Of a stretch of 10,749 bases of DNA, positions 1-7,112 are shown in pieces. The notes below the pieces were generated by a model, which was not told the origin of the DNA, made no database searches, and saw only the letters and a list, made by a program, of their open reading frames with translations. Source of the stretch: an uncultured Peptococcaceae bacterium (GTDB lineage: Bacteria; Bacillota; Desulfotomaculia; Desulfotomaculales; Desulfocucumaceae); contig CATZDY010000089.1 in the NCBI GenBank assembly GCA_958417755.1, forward strand, positions 1-10,749, in the 5' to 3' direction. The number at the start of each line of letters is the position of its first letter. Position 1 is the first letter of the stretch. A program made the position numbers and the translations under genes.

Positions 1-143
1 TGGGTACATTGTCCTGGATATTCATGGACAACATAAAGGATAAAGAGAGCATTTGCTGTAAGGCCTTTGTTTTTTGCCCATTTCTCATAGATGGCATTCA
101 TACCAAACCAAAAATCGTAATATTGTTGTATTTCACTTTTCAT
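1..143 (-). CDS. MarR-family transcriptional regulator, N-terminal part (cut by window edge)
   Basis: The reading frame starts at the ATG at 143 and runs off the left edge after 47 codons. The visible protein begins MKSEIQQYYDFWFGMNAIYE and continues to the segment NALFILYVVHEYPGQCT. This pattern is typical of the N-terminus of MarR-family winged-helix regulators: a first helix rich in aromatic residues used for dimerisation, then a helix of the 'ALFILYVVHEYPG.CTQ' type leading into the DNA-binding wing. The recognition helix and wing lie outside the window. MarR proteins usually bind a palindrome in their own promoter and are released by a small ligand; here a 20-bp palindrome sits at 172-191 over the predicted transcription start, which fits autoregulation. 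A GGGAGG motif lies about 16 bases before the ATG, longer than usual, so initiation may be weak. The family call is good; the ligand and targets cannot be told. Confidence 0.75.
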   Translation of the reverse strand, partial: MKSEIQQYYDFWFGMNAIYEKWAKNKGLTANALFILYVVHEYPGQCT

Positions 144-171
144 GTGATTGCAAAAAACACCTCCCAATCAA

Positions 172-191
172 TTAGTCTGATTTCAGACCAA
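172..191. promoter_or_regulatory. Palindromic operator, probable MarR autoregulatory site
   Basis: TTAGTCTGATTTCAGACCAA is a 20-bp near-perfect inverted repeat: GTCTGA and TCAGAC are perfect arms around TT, and the outer TTA/CAA bases match at two of three positions. It lies between the predicted -10 box (196-201) and the ribosome binding site of the MarR gene, covering the expected transcription start. Size, symmetry and place match sites used by MarR dimers. That this regulator binds it is inferred. Confidence 0.6.
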
Positions 192-195
192 TAAC

Positions 196-225
196 AATAT
201 AACATATTCTTTTATAGTCTTTCAA
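196..225 (-). promoter_or_regulatory. Predicted sigma-A promoter of the MarR gene
   Basis: On the minus strand TTGAAA (220-225) and TATATT (196-201) are separated by 18 bases; a TTATAT one base earlier would give 17. This is a fair match to a housekeeping promoter and directs transcription into the MarR gene. The start would fall inside the palindrome at 172-191. Confidence 0.5.
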
Positions 226-282
226 TGGTTTTTAAAAAACATTTCCTTTCATATTATTACGGTAAAAAATCAAGCCCATAAT

Positions 283-307
283 AAAAAAGACTGACACTTG
301 GTCAGTC
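283..307 (-). terminator. Rho-independent terminator of the pst-pho operon
   Basis: On the minus strand a 7-bp GACTGAC/GTCAGTC stem with a 5-base loop is followed directly by six T residues (283-288). It begins 25 bases after the phoR stop codon, so it closes the seven-gene operon and separates it from the MarR promoter. Confidence 0.85.
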
Positions 308-332
308 CTTTGCAAAATGACATTGATAGGAT

Positions 333-2105
333 TCAATTCACTACAATTTTATTATATGATTCCCCTTGCGTCTCTAAAGGCAAATGCAAAACAATTTCTG
401 TTCCTACATGTTCCACACTTTTCACTGTAATATTTCCGTTGTACAATGAAACAATGTGTTTTACAATGGCTAAACCTAAACCACTGCCTCCTGTTTTTTG
501 GGATCTCCCCTTATCCACGCGATAAAAACGTTCAAAAATACGCTCCTGGCAGGCCTCTGGTATTCCGATTCCCGTATCTTTTACCATGATTTCCATCATA
601 TCTCCCACTATTTCACAAGATACATACACAGAGCCTTTTTCTACATTGTATTTAATGGCATTGTCCAAAAGATTGCTGATTAATTCCCTAAAACGCTCTG
701 GATCCATGGCAATTTCCCCGCCATGACAAAGGAGCTCTAATTCTATTTTGGCACTTTGGGCTGCTGGTTTGAGTACTTCACAAACCTCTTGTAACACAGT
801 GGATACTTTTGTGCTTGCTTTTGGTTGTTCAATGACACAAGATTCTAATTCCGAAAACTTTAAAATATGATTGATTAGACCAATCAAGCGATCTACTTCT
901 ACGCCAATCATGGTTAAAAATCTCTTTTGAATTTCTTGCTCAGGTACCATATCCTGAGCTAACATTTCAGTCATCCCTTTGATGGAAGTCAATGGGGTTT
1001 TTAATTCGTGGGAAACATTGGCTGTAAATTCCGACCGTACTTGTTCTGCTTTTTTCAAAGCAGAAACATCACTGATTAATAACATAACGCCCACATCATG
1101 TCCATCATAATCCTTCCCTTGCACAGGATTGATGAAAAACCGTAAAATCTTTTCATCAAACACAGCATCTGATAAATCAAAGATTGTTGCTTCTTTTTCT
1201 TTTAAAGCCAAACTTATAGCATCCCGGATGGTTCTTTGATGGGTTACAGTTAAGAAATTCCCTACAGCATCTTCTGGTTGTAATTTAAAAAATTGACAAG
1301 CCGCCTGGTTCATGGTTAAGATAGTCAATTTATCATCCAAAAGAACCAGTCCTTGATCCATACAATCTAAAATTAGGCGAATTTTCTCCTTTTCTCTTTT
1401 TATTGTTTGTACATAATCCTCTAATGTTCCTATCATCCCGTTTATATCACGATAAATTGTTCTAAATTCATCATAACGCAGAAAAGCCTCACTAATTTGC
1501 ACTTGGGTACGGCCTTGAATGATTTGAGTAATTGCCTGGTGAATTTCATATAATGGCTGAAGATATCCTTTGGAAAATCTTTGGGATAACAGATAACTCA
1601 AGGCAATGGCCAATAAAGAAGCAGCCAGTAAAGATATCATAGTATTGTAAAAAAACTCATTCAAATTGGCCAATGGCATTGCCAACCGGACAACCCAACC
1701 ATTGTCCAATTTTTTGGCCTTATATAACATGTCAATGCCTTTGGTCTCTGACTGTCGAATATCTTCCCCATAACCTAAATCCTTGGCTTGCATAAATTCC
1801 TTTCGGCTAGCATGACTATCCATTTGACTAGGTTCTGCCATGGAATCATACAAAACCATTCCCTCATGATTCAACACAGTCAAACGTTTATCTTGCAAAA
1901 CTGTGGCATAAGAAGCTACCTTAGCAAGAAACTGCTCATCAGTCATTTGGGTTGTTTCCAAAGCCAATACATCCAACAAGCCCTGTAAGGAATCTTTGGC
2001 AGTATTGACTTGGTACTGACGAAACAAAGCGCCCCCTGCTAAATCGGAAAGAGTAAGAGCCAATACCACAACCACCAAGGTTAAAGCTATGATTCTTTTT
2101 TTCAT
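333..2105 (-). CDS. phoR: Phosphate-regulon sensor histidine kinase PhoR
   Basis: This is a 590-residue membrane histidine kinase that, with PhoP, controls the phosphate-starvation response. Reading along the protein: membrane segment about 4-26, an extracytoplasmic sensor domain of about 125 residues, second membrane segment about 155-173, a HAMP-like linker to about 230, a PAS domain about 240-350, a HisKA dimerisation helix with the phosphoacceptor in VSHELKTPLTSIKG (His366), and an ATPase domain with N box NLLDNAIKYN (478-487), G1 box KDTGIGIP (509-516) and G2 box GGSGLGL (539-545). All catalytic motifs are intact. The length and TM-sensor-TM-HAMP-PAS order match PhoR/PnpS kinases of Gram-positives. 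It is the last gene of the operon, 21 bases after phoP. Its start lies in the string ATGAGATAATG, where the best-spaced ribosome binding site (2119-2124) serves a two-codon ORF whose stop overlaps the phoR start. Assignment rests on domain order plus the pst-phoU-phoP context. Confidence 0.93.
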   Translation of the reverse strand: MKKRIIALTLVVVVLALTLSDLAGGALFRQYQVNTAKDSLQGLLDVLALETTQMTDEQFLAKVASYATVLQDKRLTVLNHEGMVLYDSMAEPSQMDSHASRKEFMQAKDLGYGEDIRQSETKGIDMLYKAKKLDNGWVVRLAMPLANLNEFFYNTMISLLAASLLAIALSYLLSQRFSKGYLQPLYEIHQAITQIIQGRTQVQISEAFLRYDEFRTIYRDINGMIGTLEDYVQTIKREKEKIRLILDCMDQGLVLLDDKLTILTMNQAACQFFKLQPEDAVGNFLTVTHQRTIRDAISLALKEKEATIFDLSDAVFDEKILRFFINPVQGKDYDGHDVGVMLLISDVSALKKAEQVRSEFTANVSHELKTPLTSIKGMTEMLAQDMVPEQEIQKRFLTMIGVEVDRLIGLINHILKFSELESCVIEQPKASTKVSTVLQEVCEVLKPAAQSAKIELELLCHGGEIAMDPERFRELISNLLDNAIKYNVEKGSVYVSCEIVGDMMEIMVKDTGIGIPEACQERIFERFYRVDKGRSQKTGGSGLGLAIVKHIVSLYNGNITVKSVEHVGTEIVLHLPLETQGESYNKIVVN

Positions 2106-2124
2106 TATCTCATCGGTACTCCCC
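2105..2124 (-). promoter_or_regulatory. phoR ribosome binding site with overlapping two-codon ORF
   Basis: GGGGAG (minus strand, 2119-2124) is 5 bases before an ATG at 2113 that encodes only Met-Arg-stop (2105-2113). The stop TAA shares its last base with the phoR ATG (TAATG). The motif is 13 bases from the phoR ATG itself. Translation of phoR may therefore depend on restart at TAATG after the mini-ORF; this is inferred from spacing alone. Confidence 0.4.
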
Positions 2125-2126
2125 TA

Positions 2127-2813
2127 CTATGAATTCATTTTATATCCCACACCCCGTACAGTCATAATATATTTAGGCTCATCCACATCTTCCCCCAATT
2201 TGGCCCTAAGGGACATAATATGCATATCAACAGTTCTTGTTTCTCCCATATAATCATAATTCCAAATGTTTTGCATGATTTCATTACGACTCAGCACCAA
2301 ACCACGATTTAATATCAAAAAAGTAAGTAACTCATATTCTTTAAACGTAAGTGCAATGGCTTCTCCGTTTTTCCATACTTCCCGTGAGGCTTGATCAATC
2401 ACCAAATCGCGATAATATAACTTCATATCCTTTTGTTTCGCCGTGTAACGACGCAAGACAGTTTTCACCCTGGCCAACAATTCCATTACCCCAAAGGGCT
2501 TCACTACATAATCATCAGCCCCAGCTTCCAAGCCTGTTACTTTATCCATTTCCGCACTTTTTGCAGTCAACATAATGACTGGAATCTCCCGGGTTTCTTC
2601 CTGCTGTTTTAAGCGAGCCAAAATCTCCAAACCATCCATACCAGGCAACATAATATCTAATATGAAAATAGAAGGAACCTTTCTTTCTGCAGAATCGAAG
2701 TATTCCTCCCCGGATTCATAACAATCAATGCCATACCCTACAGACTGAAAATAATAGCGTAGCATTTCCCGAATGCTGGGATCATCCTCTACCAATACAA
2801 TTGTAGTGGCCAT
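2127..2813 (-). CDS. phoP: Phosphate-regulon response regulator, PhoP/PhoB type
   Basis: This 228-residue OmpR-family response regulator is the partner of the PhoR kinase encoded directly after it. The receiver domain (about 3-120) has the acidic pair Asp10-Asp11, the phosphoacceptor Asp53 in ILDIMLPGMDG, Thr83 in MLTAK and Lys105 in VVKPF. A winged-helix DNA-binding domain follows (about 125-226), ending in the family signature TVDMHIMSLRAKLG and TVRGVGYKM. Nothing is missing. AAGGGG sits 7 bases before the ATG, supporting the start. It lies 19 bases after phoU and 21 before phoR, so the three are co-transcribed. By family knowledge, phosphorylated PhoP binds direct repeats near TTAACA; repeats of this form occur upstream of pstS at 7073-7112, which is the likely target. 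In enteric naming this gene would be phoB. The family is certain, the Pho role is from context. Confidence 0.93.
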   Translation of the reverse strand: MATTIVLVEDDPSIREMLRYYFQSVGYGIDCYESGEEYFDSAERKVPSIFILDIMLPGMDGLEILARLKQQEETREIPVIMLTAKSAEMDKVTGLEAGADDYVVKPFGVMELLARVKTVLRRYTAKQKDMKLYYRDLVIDQASREVWKNGEAIALTFKEYELLTFLILNRGLVLSRNEIMQNIWNYDYMGETRTVDMHIMSLRAKLGEDVDEPKYIMTVRGVGYKMNS

Positions 2814-2832
2814 CTTTCATCCCCTTACTTAT

Positions 2833-3474
2833 TTAACCGTGTTCCCCTGTCACACAAAAAATCGTCCATTCTGCAATATTTACCGCATGATCCGCAATGC
2901 GTTCCAAATATTTGATGATCATAATCAATTCAATGGCTTGGTCAGCATTACTGCGGTCTTTAATAATCAAATCAACCAAATCAGATTTTATTTGTACAAA
3001 TAGTTCATCCACATCATCATCCCTGGCTATCACTTCCCGAGCAGAATGTATATTTTTGCGCACATAAGAATAAATGCTTCGTTTTACCATTTCCGAGGCT
3101 ATTCGAGCCATTCTGGGAATCCGAATCAATTCCTTAATGTATTGTTGTCCATTGATTCTACGGGATATTTCTGCTATATCGCCAGCCTGAGCCCCTATCC
3201 GCTCTAAATCAGTGATCATTTTCAATGCTGTGGATACAACTCGCAAATCTTTAGCCACTGGTTGTTGGGATAATAATAATTTCAAACATAAGTGTTCTAT
3301 TTCCCGTTCCATTTCTTTCATGGCATTGGTTTTCTCTAACACTGTTGCTGCTGCCACATTGTCCCTTTTTTCAAGAGACACAATGGCTAAATCAATAGCC
3401 TCCTCTGCTATGGAAGCCATTTCAATCAGTGCAAGATTGAGCATTTGCAATTCACTATCAAAGGTTTTTCTCAT
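2833..3474 (-). CDS. phoU: Phosphate transport system regulatory protein PhoU
   Basis: PhoU is a cytoplasmic all-helical protein that links Pst transporter activity to the PhoR kinase and damps the phosphate-starvation response. The 213-residue product matches the family length of about 210-240 and contains two repeated three-helix units. Characteristic metal-binding-type acidic helices are visible: KMITDLERIGAQAGDIAEI (about 85-103) in the first half and KYLERIADHAVNIAEW (about 188-203) in the second. An in-frame ATG exists 21 bases further upstream at 3495, but the strong AAGGAGG at 3484-3490 lies inside that extension and is 9 bases before the ATG at 3474, so 3474 is chosen; the resulting start MRKTFDSEL is also the usual PhoU beginning. 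It follows pstB by 46 bases and precedes phoP by 19. Confidence 0.93.
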   Translation of the reverse strand: MRKTFDSELQMLNLALIEMASIAEEAIDLAIVSLEKRDNVAAATVLEKTNAMKEMEREIEHLCLKLLLSQQPVAKDLRVVSTALKMITDLERIGAQAGDIAEISRRINGQQYIKELIRIPRMARIASEMVKRSIYSYVRKNIHSAREVIARDDDVDELFVQIKSDLVDLIIKDRSNADQAIELIMIIKYLERIADHAVNIAEWTIFCVTGEHG

Positions 3475-3483
3475 CCCTTGTAT

Positions 3484-3490
3484 CCTCCTT
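3484..3490 (-). promoter_or_regulatory. Ribosome binding site that fixes the phoU start
   Basis: AAGGAGG on the minus strand, nine bases before the ATG at 3474. Being inside the longer possible frame from 3495, it argues against that longer start. Confidence 0.75.
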
Positions 3491-3520
3491 CCCAAGGATT
3501 CTTTGAATCCAGACTAAAAA

Positions 3521-4300
3521 TTACCCAAATCGTCCAGTAATATAATCCTCTGTCCTCTTATCCTGGGGAAAAGAAAAAAGTCGTTCCGTTTCCCCTGTTT
3601 CAATGATTTCACCATGCAGAAAGAAAGATACAAAATCCGACACTCTGGCAGCCTGTTGCATATTATGTGTCACAATCACAATGGTATACTTTTCTTTTAA
3701 CTCTGTTATCAGATCCTCTAATTTAGAAGTAGAAATAGGATCTAAAGCAGAAGTAGGTTCATCCATGAGCAATACTTCCGGTTCTACAGCCAAGGCCCTG
3801 GCCACACAAAGTCGTTGTTGCTGTCCCCCTGATAAGGATAAAGCACTTTTTTTAAGACGATCTTTCACTTCATCCCAAATGGCTGCTTGAACCAAACTTT
3901 TTTCAACAATATCATCCAATTTGCTTCTATTTTTTAGACCATGCACCCGGGGCCCATAAGCAATATTATCATAAATACTCATGGGAAAGGGATTGGGTTT
4001 TTGAAACACCATCCCCACTCTTTTCCTTAACATGGATACATCCATATGATTTTGAAATATATCTTGCTTATCTAGCAAAATTGCTCCTGTTACTTTACAT
4101 CCTTCTACCAAATCATTCATGCGGTTTAATGTTTTTAAAAAAGTGGTTTTCCCACAACCAGAAGGGCCAATAAAAGCATTAATTTGTTGCGCATAAATAG
4201 AAAGGTTAATTTCTTTTAAAGCTTGAAAATCATGATAATATAAATTCAAATTTTTGGTGATAAATTTTGTATTTCTTGTAACTTCCTCCTTGCCTTCCAT
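3521..4300 (-). CDS. pstB: Phosphate ABC transporter ATP-binding protein PstB
   Basis: PstB is the cytoplasmic ATPase of the high-affinity phosphate importer. The 259-residue sequence has every expected motif: Walker A GPSGCGKT (45-52), Q-loop FQKPNPFP (99-106, the PNPFP form is characteristic of PstB), signature LSGGQQQRL (156-164), Walker B VLLMDEP (176-182), D-loop SALDP, and the switch His212 in IVTHNMQQA. The C-terminal EDYITGRFG is the usual PstB ending. The ATG at 4300 is directly preceded by an in-frame TGA, so no longer start is possible. No good ribosome binding site precedes it; an AAGGAGG instead lies a few codons inside the gene without a usable start behind it. Only 28 bases separate it from pstA. 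Confidence 0.97.
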   Translation of the reverse strand: MEGKEEVTRNTKFITKNLNLYYHDFQALKEINLSIYAQQINAFIGPSGCGKTTFLKTLNRMNDLVEGCKVTGAILLDKQDIFQNHMDVSMLRKRVGMVFQKPNPFPMSIYDNIAYGPRVHGLKNRSKLDDIVEKSLVQAAIWDEVKDRLKKSALSLSGGQQQRLCVARALAVEPEVLLMDEPTSALDPISTSKLEDLITELKEKYTIVIVTHNMQQAARVSDFVSFFLHGEIIETGETERLFSFPQDKRTEDYITGRFG

Positions 4301-4328
4301 TCACACCACTACTTTCCATGATAGTTTG

Positions 4329-5216
4329 CTAATTTTCCCGCCGGCGTTGTAATCTTCCCATCAGTCCTTTGGTTAAAAAATTCAGTACCAACACAGCAAC
4401 CAACAATACCAAAGCAGTCCCATAGGCTGCATTAAAATCTGTACTTTCTTTGGCCAACAAATACATATGTACAGCCAATGTTCGCCCTGATTCCTCCAGC
4501 TCCACTGGCATACGCACATTGGTACCAGCTGTTAAAACCACAGCTGCAGTCTCTCCCACAATTCGTCCTATGCTTAAGATGACAGCAGCCAATATACCTG
4601 GTAAAGATCCAGGCAATACAATGGATAGAATTGTTTTCATCTTACCCGCCCCAAGACCATAGCTACCTTCCCGATAAGCATCTGGCACTGCTTTTAAAGC
4701 CTCTTCTGTGGAACGAATGATTGTTGGCAAGACCATAATGGCCAGGGTACAAGCCCCTGCAAGAATGGACCATGACCAGCCCAAAACAATCACAAAAAAC
4801 AACATACCAAAGAGGCCATAGATAATAGAAGGAATCCCTGCAAGAGATTCTGTGGCAATACGAATGATTTTAATGAATACATTTCCTCTTTTGGCGTACT
4901 CAACCAAATAAATGGCGCATCCAATTCCCAAAGGTGCTGCAAGCAATAAGGAAAAACCTATCATATATAAGGTGGCAACCAACATTGGTAAAATCCCATT
5001 GTACCCATCCTTGGGCGCTGTGGTAAGAAAATTCCAACTAATACTGGAAATCCCGTTCACAATGATATATCCTACAATTCCCAAAATGATTAGCGCCACC
5101 AATAGAGCAGCAACATACATAGCAATTCGTACCATAGCGGACTTTGCCCTTCGCTTTCTGGCCATTTGCGTTGCATGATTTGCTATTATCAAAGGACTAA
5201 AACTTTCCACAGCCAT
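4329..5216 (-). CDS. pstA: Phosphate ABC transporter permease PstA
   Basis: PstA is one of the two membrane subunits forming the phosphate channel. The protein (about 295 residues) has a cytoplasmic basic N-terminus (MARKRRAKSAMVR), then about six membrane segments, the first near 32-55. The cytoplasmic coupling loop that contacts PstB is visible as YREGSYGLGAGKMKTILSIV followed by LPGSLPGI and IGRIVGETAAV, a pattern typical of PstA/PstC. Two ATGs six bases apart are available (5222 and 5216). The AAAGG motif touches the first but is six bases from the second, so 5216 is preferred; if 5222 is used, its ATG overlaps the pstC stop as ATGA. Tight coupling with pstC either way. Confidence 0.95.
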   Translation of the reverse strand: MAVESFSPLIIANHATQMARKRRAKSAMVRIAMYVAALLVALIILGIVGYIIVNGISSISWNFLTTAPKDGYNGILPMLVATLYMIGFSLLLAAPLGIGCAIYLVEYAKRGNVFIKIIRIATESLAGIPSIIYGLFGMLFFVIVLGWSWSILAGACTLAIMVLPTIIRSTEEALKAVPDAYREGSYGLGAGKMKTILSIVLPGSLPGILAAVILSIGRIVGETAAVVLTAGTNVRMPVELEESGRTLAVHMYLLAKESTDFNAAYGTALVLLVAVLVLNFLTKGLMGRLQRRREN

Positions 5217-5218
5217 TC

Positions 5219-6088
5219 TCATCCTTTACTCCCCGCTTTCGCTGTCACAAAATTCAAGAAAGTAATCAGCAGAATGATAAATACAAAAAGCACTACCCCA
5301 GTACCAAACAAGGCCCCTTGATGCAAACCTTGGGCATAAGACATTTCCATGGCAATGTTGGCTGTTAAGGAACGTATACTGGATAATATCCCTTCAGGCA
5401 AAATGGGGGAATTTCCAGCTACCAAGATGACTGCCATGGTTTCCCCTATGGCCCGACCAATGCCAAGAATCACAGCTGTCAGCAAACCTGATCGGGCTGC
5501 TGGGGTTACCACTTTGCATACTGCTTCTTCATGGGTAGAACCCAAGGCAAGGGCTCCTTCATAATAAGACTCTGGTACCGCTCGGATGGATGTTTCCCCA
5601 ATGGCAATGATGGTGGGCAAAATCATGATGCCCAAGACAATGGATGCTGCCAATAAGCTATTGCCTGCTCCCCCTAAATGATGCATTATCCAGGGTACAA
5701 TGACCACAAGGCCAAAAAAGCCATACACCACTGAAGGAATTCCTGCCAAAAGTTCCACTGCTGGTTTTAAAAAACGATAGATACTAGGACGGCAAAATCG
5801 GGCCAAATAAATAGCTGTTAAAATACCCAACGGTAAACCAAGCAACAAAGCACCGAAGGTAATACACAAACTACCCACAATCATAGGAAAAATACCAAAA
5901 GCATTGGCCGAAGGATTCCAGGTTAAACCAAATATAAAATTAAAAAAACCAATCTCAGCAATGGCAGGAATGCCTCTACTAAAAATAAATATAGCAATCA
6001 GTAAAACAGAAACAATGGAAAAAAATGAAGAAATAAAAAGAATCCCTTTAAATCCCTTTTCCATGGGTTTATTGATTAGCAAAGTCAT
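5219..6088 (-). CDS. pstC: Phosphate ABC transporter permease PstC
   Basis: PstC is the second membrane channel subunit. The 289-residue product has about six membrane segments (roughly 17-39, 67-94, 105-131, 145-165, 205-226, 262-284) and the family coupling loop YYEGALALGSTHEEAVCKVV followed by TPAARSGLL and IGRAIGETMAV. Motifs ELLAGIPSVVYGFFG and LPTIIAIGETSIRAVP are also typical of PstC. The gene begins 12 bases beyond the 20-bp hairpin that separates it from pstS. The ribosome binding motif AAAGAGGG (6089-6096) touches the ATG at 6088 but is six bases from an in-frame TTG at 6082, so translation may in fact begin at the TTG, two codons later. It ends inside the pstA start region. Confidence 0.95.
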   Translation of the reverse strand: MTLLINKPMEKGFKGILFISSFFSIVSVLLIAIFIFSRGIPAIAEIGFFNFIFGLTWNPSANAFGIFPMIVGSLCITFGALLLGLPLGILTAIYLARFCRPSIYRFLKPAVELLAGIPSVVYGFFGLVVIVPWIMHHLGGAGNSLLAASIVLGIMILPTIIAIGETSIRAVPESYYEGALALGSTHEEAVCKVVTPAARSGLLTAVILGIGRAIGETMAVILVAGNSPILPEGILSSIRSLTANIAMEMSYAQGLHQGALFGTGVVLFVFIILLITFLNFVTAKAGSKG

Positions 6089-6099
6089 CCCTCTTTACC

Positions 6100-6142
6100 A
6101 TGTTTGCAAAGATAGTCTTAAAAAGACTATCTTTGCAAACAT
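6100..6142 (-). promoter_or_regulatory. Perfect 20-bp hairpin between pstS and pstC
   Basis: ATGTTTGCAAAGATAGTCTT (6100-6119) and its exact reverse complement (6123-6142) flank a 3-base loop. In the pst transcript the hairpin starts 16 bases after the pstS stop and ends 11 bases before the pstC start. On the minus strand it is followed by ATGGTAAAGAGG, not a T run, so it is not a classical full terminator. The likely role is protection of the pstS 3' end or partial termination/processing, giving more PstS than PstC/A/B, as seen for many binding-protein genes in ABC operons. The structure is seen; the role is inferred. Confidence 0.8.
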
Positions 6143-6158
6143 TTTACTTTATTTTTCT

Positions 6159-7016
6159 TTATTCAACTGTAATATATTTATTTTCATCCACAATTGCTTG
6201 TCCCTCTGTTCCCAAAATCCAGTTTAAAAATTCATTCTCAACACTATCTGGCTCCCCCTTGGTCACCAAAACAAAGGGACGGCTCAATGTATAAGTTTTT
6301 GCTTTTATATTATCAATCGTAGGTTCTACCCCATTTATCTGCAATGTTTTCACTGTATCATCAATGTAACCTGTGGAAATATAACCAATGGCATTAGGTT
6401 TGGTGGCGATATTTGATTTTACGGCACCAGTTCCTTCTGATGTTAAAGCTGTGGGAACAAGACCTGACCCATTTTCCCCTTCATCAACACCTACCAGCTC
6501 TTCAAAAGCTGAGCGGGTTCCTGAGCCGGATTCCCGAGAAACAACGATGATGTCAGAATCAGTGCCCCCCACGTCCTTCCAATTGGTAATTTTTCCTGTA
6601 AAAATATCTTTAATTTGTTGTGTCGTTAAATCTGATATTTGGTTTTGTTTTCCCACAATCACTGCAATACCATCTAAGGCAATGATGTGTTCTTCTAGGC
6701 CTTGGGATAATTCATCCTCAGCTATATCTCGGGAAGACATACCAATATCACCACTCCCATTGATCACTGCCTGGATACCAGCAGAAGAACCAACTTGTTC
6801 AATATCCACTTTTGAAGCAGTTTTTTGTTCATAAGCCTCTACAAATTTTTCCATCAGCGGTCCCACTGAGGTTGAACCCACAACTTTTAGGGTTCGCCCA
6901 TTGTCTCCCTCTCCTCCTGCATTGGTCCCATTATCCCCACAACCAGCAAACAAACCCAACATAACCACCAACATGACTGACAAAAACACTGTTCTCTTTC
7001 CATTGAACTTTTTCAT
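6159..7016 (-). CDS. pstS: Phosphate-binding lipoprotein PstS
   Basis: PstS is the extracytoplasmic phosphate receptor of the Pst importer. The 285-residue precursor has a basic start (MKKFNGKR), a hydrophobic stretch and the lipobox LFAGC, so Cys26 should be lipidated after cleavage by signal peptidase II. A Gly/Asn/Asp-rich linker follows. Phosphate-binding elements are visible in family order: VVGSTSVGPLMEKF (about 45-58), GSSAGIQAV (76-84), GMSSRDI (92-98) and SRESGSGTRSAF (160-171). Length is normal for the Gram-positive type. GGAAAGGGG about 8 bases before the ATG supports the start. It is the first gene of the operon, under the predicted PhoP-dependent promoter at 7058-7112, and is followed by the strong hairpin at 6100-6142. 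Confidence 0.97.
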   Translation of the reverse strand: MKKFNGKRTVFLSVMLVVMLGLFAGCGDNGTNAGGEGDNGRTLKVVGSTSVGPLMEKFVEAYEQKTASKVDIEQVGSSAGIQAVINGSGDIGMSSRDIAEDELSQGLEEHIIALDGIAVIVGKQNQISDLTTQQIKDIFTGKITNWKDVGGTDSDIIVVSRESGSGTRSAFEELVGVDEGENGSGLVPTALTSEGTGAVKSNIATKPNAIGYISTGYIDDTVKTLQINGVEPTIDNIKAKTYTLSRPFVLVTKGEPDSVENEFLNWILGTEGQAIVDENKYITVE

Positions 7017-7057
7017 TTTCTTTACCCCTTTCCAACCTTTCCCTATGTACAGATAAC

Positions 7058-7112
7058 ATTATAAAATCCTTCTGTAAAATCTCCATGCACGCTTGTGTAA
7101 AGATTTTGTAAA
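7058..7112 (-). promoter_or_regulatory. Predicted PhoP-activated pst promoter with TTTACA repeats
   Basis: On the minus strand TTTACA occurs at 7107-7112 and 7096-7101, exactly 11 bases apart, and again at 7073-7078, 23 bases further. A perfect -10 box TATAAT lies at 7058-7063; 17 bases upstream of it there is no good -35 box (ATGGAG). Direct TTTACA-like repeats with 11-base phasing placed upstream of a -10 without a -35 is the known layout of PhoP-activated promoters in Bacillus (consensus TT[A/C/T]A[C/T]A). The repeats are seen; PhoP binding is inferred from the pst/phoP context. Confidence 0.7.

Noticed and set aside
6388..6834. 148-codon plus-strand open frame opposite pstS
   Set aside because: It is the antisense shadow of pstS, which has a lipobox and phosphate-binding motifs; no binding site or family features on the plus strand.
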